64,000 nucleotides of DNA from Ignavibacteria bacterium (GTDB lineage: Bacteria > Bacteroidota > Ignavibacteria > Kapaibacteriales > Kapaibacteriaceae): NCBI GenBank assembly GCA_015709655.1, contig CP054181.1, positions 1,043,262-1,107,261 of the forward strand, given 5' to 3'. Below, piece after piece: positions 61,403 to 64,000 of the stretch (positions are counted from its first letter, which is position 1; the number at the start of each line of letters is the position of its first letter). The notes under the pieces are model-generated. The model was given only the letters and a program-made list of their open reading frames with translations, was not told where the DNA came from and searched no databases. The translations under genes were made by a program, and so were the position numbers.

Positions 61403-62465
61403 TTACACGATTTACCATGCCAAGGTTTGCCGACGGGCTGACGGAATAGTCCAGGCGTCCATCGAACGAACCGGTTCGATATACCAGGCCGACACCGCCT
61501 GATAAGCCAAATTCACTCTGACCAAACCGGTAGCCTGCGCGAAGGGAAACAAACTCTCGGAATGTATATTCAGTACCGATAGCAAACTGTTCCGGCACAT
61601 CGGCGAAGGTTTCAAAGTCGGCACCGACCACCCAGTCATGGACAATCGTACCATCGGCGTCCACCTCGTGTTTGTCGGCTATTAAGCCTTCAAACATATT
61701 CACGCCCAAACCTGCCCGGAATGACAGCGGGATATCAAAGCTATTGGTTGCCAGAATAGCGTCAACCTGGCTTGAGTTTAAGCCGGGCGCCGGAAGGACC
61801 GTTTTTGTAAGGTCGGATCCGGTATATGCCTGTGCCGTACCAAGATTATTGATGCTAAAGGCAAGATCCAGGCCCTTAACGCCTGTTTTGTAGCGAGTTC
61901 CAATATCGAATGATACACCCGAGGCCGACATACTGCTGAAGCCATGGTCAACGTAGCGTGCTGTAACACCAAACGAGAATTGTTCGGTAAGGTATCCCGC
62001 AAGCGTGGCCCCCACCGCAATGTCATTTACGCTGTATAGTCCGCCGGCAGAACCGGTTGGGTCGGCCGTAGTTGTAATTGGAATATCTCCACTGCTGAAG
62101 GATACAAAGCTTGCAGCAAATTTAAACTTGTCACTGAGCGGAATAGAAGCAGCAGCAAAGCTATGCGTGGTACCTGCCAGCCAGAACGTCTGGCTGAAGT
62201 CTGCCCCGTAAGACTTGACCTGGGCAAGACCGGCAGGATTCCAGAAAATCGCCGTTAAGTCATTGGAAAGGGCACTGTATGCACCGGCCATAGCAGTTCC
62301 CCGGGCACCAACACCAACTTTTAAGAACTGTCCACCGGACAACCCCACCTTGGTGTATTCGCCGGCAGTCACGGCCACTAACTGGCTCAGGGCTGTAGAG
62401 GTAGCTGTCAGGTAGAGCACTGCAACACTGCATGCCCGCACTAAGTATATCGAGAGGGTATTCAT
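61380..62465 (-). CDS. PorV/PorQ family outer-membrane barrel (T9SS-associated)
   Basis: 361 residues from the ATG at 62465. The signal peptide ends STALSQ. The UPF0164/PorV signature QFLKVGVGARGTAMAGAYSA and AIFWNPAGLAQ is plain, followed by alternating beta strands and a final aromatic strand VSVSFFID. PorV shuttles T9SS cargo from the translocon to the attachment complex. It directly follows the large surface protein at the right edge (12-20 bases), a pairing common for such barrels and their cargo or anchored partner. An AGGAG lies 12 bases upstream; the ATG at 62477 directly abuts it and is less likely. Confidence 0.88.
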   Translation of the reverse strand: MNTLSIYLVRACSVAVLYLTATSTALSQLVAVTAGEYTKVGLSGGQFLKVGVGARGTAMAGAYSALSNDLTAIFWNPAGLAQVKSYGADFSQTFWLAGTTHSFAAASIPLSDKFKFAASFVSFSSGDIPITTTADPTGSAGGLYSVNDIAVGATLAGYLTEQFSFGVTARYVDHGFSSMSASGVSFDIGTRYKTGVKGLDLAFSINNLGTAQAYTGSDLTKTVLPAPGLNSSQVDAILATNSFDIPLSFRAGLGVNMFEGLIADKHEVDADGTIVHDWVVGADFETFADVPEQFAIGTEYTFREFVSLRAGYRFGQSEFGLSGGVGLVYRTGSFDGRLDYSVSPSANLGMVNRVSVSFFID

Positions 62466-62484
62466 AATGTTTAGCATCTCCTGA

Positions 62485-64000
62485 TCACTCTTGGGTTTGA
62501 ATCCGTGCTCCGCCAAGCACGATTGTAAATTTCTTAGTTACCGACGTTCCGTCCGGTGTCTCAATTTTGGCAATTAACATCTGGCTTACCACACGCTGAC
62601 GGTTCTTGCTAAGCAGATCCCATACGTATGTGCCAAAGGTATGCGGATCATCTGATGTTGATTCATCGTGGTTGTACGTTGTTACCAGTTCACCGCTCAG
62701 CGTATAGATTGAAATTTTGGCTTGTCGGGGCAGACGTGTAAAGTACAAACGTCCTTCGTACGGCGAACGCATTCCTTCGTGAGTTACATAGTATGGGTTG
62801 GGAACAACCTGAATCTGTTCAAGTTCGGATTCGGTGTACGGCCGGCCAGAAATATCGGGGCTATCATGACCAATCTTAGCATACACCTTGGTTGAATCCA
62901 TCGGGAAGCCGAAAGCACCGCCAAATGTGTACAGTCTGATTTTATCACCGGGTTTAAAGTCAGTAGCGGGAGGAATCGGTTTTTCGGAACTTGCAGTATT
63001 GCCATGGAACGGAACGTTCACAGGTGCAACACGTAAACCGGCGGCGGCATTCCTGGATCCGAACCGGGAGAAGTCGATTACAAACTGAGCACCTGCAATG
63101 GTAATCACGTGTGTAAAGTCCAGAGTATCCTTGCCTGTTGTAGAGAGGTTACGGCTCAGGTAGTAGCGTCCCATCGTTCCCACGGGGCTGCCACTGTTTG
63201 AATCTGCTGCAAAGTATTTCAGTGTAGCTGTGGTGAAATTGCCATAGCGTGAATTTCTCCAGCCGTAAGCAGCTGTGGAATACGAGCCAACAGGTGTAAG
63301 TTCAGGATTCGGGAAATCAGCGCGCAACTGAATTGAGTCCATTGTAAATTGAGCTGCCTTCAGTTCTGCCGGGTACGACACCGTAACAGAACCAACGGTT
63401 CCATCGGGTCTGGCATCCGATCGGTCAAATGACTCAACATTACGAACGTGCATCGTAAGGTATGGTACGTTTTCAAATGTTGCACGTTTACCGTCATCAC
63501 TGTCATCGCCAATCTTGGTTGACGTAGAAAATCCGGTTGTGATCGTTTCGGTCCCGCCTTCACCAAAGGTGATTTCATAGATTCCGGGGCCGTTATTGTA
63601 ACTAACATCCCAATTGACACCCGGGCTGAGCTGCCATCCTGGGTAGGGTTCTTCGAAGTAGGCCGGCGGACGGTTCAGGTTGCTTTTATCATTGTACACC
63701 TGTGCACTTTTCCGTGCAGCACCAACATAGATGTTGGGGTCACCACCACTAATGATATCGCCTTTGGGGAGGGTACGGTAAACCCCGCCGTACTGTTGTA
63801 TGGCATAGTCAAACCCAATACCAACTGTACCAAGGGCATACTTGTTACCAAAGCACTCAGCACTCGTGATGTACGAACCCGAGCGGACAACTTTTTCCAT
63901 GTTATCGGGCATGTGGAACGAGTTGGTATCAACGCGAATTAGTGTCCCGGTAACAGGATCAAATACCTTCGTAATCATTAACCCGGTAGCTGAATCAAGA
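62485..64000 (-). CDS. Large surface/secreted protein, C-terminal part (5' end outside window)
   Basis: 505 visible codons; the frame stays open through base 64000 on the minus strand, so the start lies beyond the window. The C-terminal 120 residues contain IQVVPNPYYVTHEG, LPRQAKISIYTLSGELV and TYVWDLLSKNRQRVVSQMLIAKIETPDG, resembling the FlgD-Ig/T9SS C-terminal sorting region in Ignavibacteria and relatives. The remainder is beta-rich and Gly/Ser/Tyr-rich with no enzyme motif. It is adjacent to the PorV-like gene, its probable secretion partner. Confidence 0.82.
   Translation of the reverse strand, partial: LDSATGLMITKVFDPVTGTLIRVDTNSFHMPDNMEKVVRSGSYITSAECFGNKYALGTVGIGFDYAIQQYGGVYRTLPKGDIISGGDPNIYVGAARKSAQVYNDKSNLNRPPAYFEEPYPGWQLSPGVNWDVSYNNGPGIYEITFGEGGTETITTGFSTSTKIGDDSDDGKRATFENVPYLTMHVRNVESFDRSDARPDGTVGSVTVSYPAELKAAQFTMDSIQLRADFPNPELTPVGSYSTAAYGWRNSRYGNFTTATLKYFAADSNSGSPVGTMGRYYLSRNLSTTGKDTLDFTHVITIAGAQFVIDFSRFGSRNAAAGLRVAPVNVPFHGNTASSEKPIPPATDFKPGDKIRLYTFGGAFGFPMDSTKVYAKIGHDSPDISGRPYTESELEQIQVVPNPYYVTHEGMRSPYEGRLYFTRLPRQAKISIYTLSGELVTTYNHDESTSDDPHTFGTYVWDLLSKNRQRVVSQMLIAKIETPDGTSVTKKFTIVLGGARIQTQE

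Overview
The window looks like chromosome from a member of the Bacteroidota/Chlorobiota side of the FCB group, most like the Kapabacteria/Ignavibacteria type. The reasons are type IX secretion (T9SS) signatures (a PorV/PorQ-type barrel, a SprE/PorW-like TPR lipoprotein, large exported proteins with C-terminal sorting-like domains), TAnnTTTG-like -7 promoter elements, a DUF3098 protein, a BatA-type VWA protein, a short AMP nucleosidase and a GWxTD protein. The lineage is inferred from gene content; no marker gene was compared.

Layout. 1-24000 is ordinary core chromosome: an ABC-F ATPase (cut by the window edge), a phosphosugar isomerase, S21, MurE, a Nudix CoA pyrophosphatase, a dihydroorotate-dehydrogenase-like enzyme, an NPP-type phosphodiesterase with AMP nucleosidase, two large secreted proteins, malic enzyme, a PD40 propeller protein with an M23 peptidase, a DnaQ/GIY-YIG fusion, a quinone-oxidoreductase-like MDR protein, an RsmB-type rRNA methyltransferase and tRNA-Arg(CCG).

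24000-33430 is an accessory island directly downstream of that tRNA. It carries an AT-rich mrr gene followed by a GC-rich type I restriction system of the EcoR124I (IC) kind (hsdM, hsdS, hsdR), which looks proteobacterial. The system is riddled with copies of a double-hairpin repeat. The repeat brackets a DUF559 nuclease-like gene, forms the end of hsdS, and is inserted in frame in hsdR just before the catalytic Asp. A second hsdS survives only as a 5' stub. A 36-bp near-perfect direct repeat, which is a piece of the membrane-protein gene at 33307-33807, flanks the whole island.

33430-39000 is gene-poor and decayed: the membrane protein, TrhO, and a lipoprotein gene apparently split by an IS256-family element whose transposase has two frameshifts.

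39000-64000 is core again. It runs isocitrate dehydrogenase-DUF985-DUF3098-DUF1232-lysA; then a leftward set of thioredoxin-fold, SRAP and disordered proteins; a leftward CADD-type (pABA synthase-like)/class II amidotransferase/nuoL cluster with clpS divergent; and a tightly overlapped leftward operon (RluB-type pseudouridine synthase, BatA-like, J-domain, M61 peptidase, TPR lipoprotein). The window ends with an LpxL/HtrB-like acyltransferase, a GWxTD protein, a PorV-like barrel and a large surface protein that runs off the end.

The most unusual material is the DUF559/double-hairpin-repeat unit embedded in the restriction island, and the 36-bp gene-fragment repeat that bounds the island.
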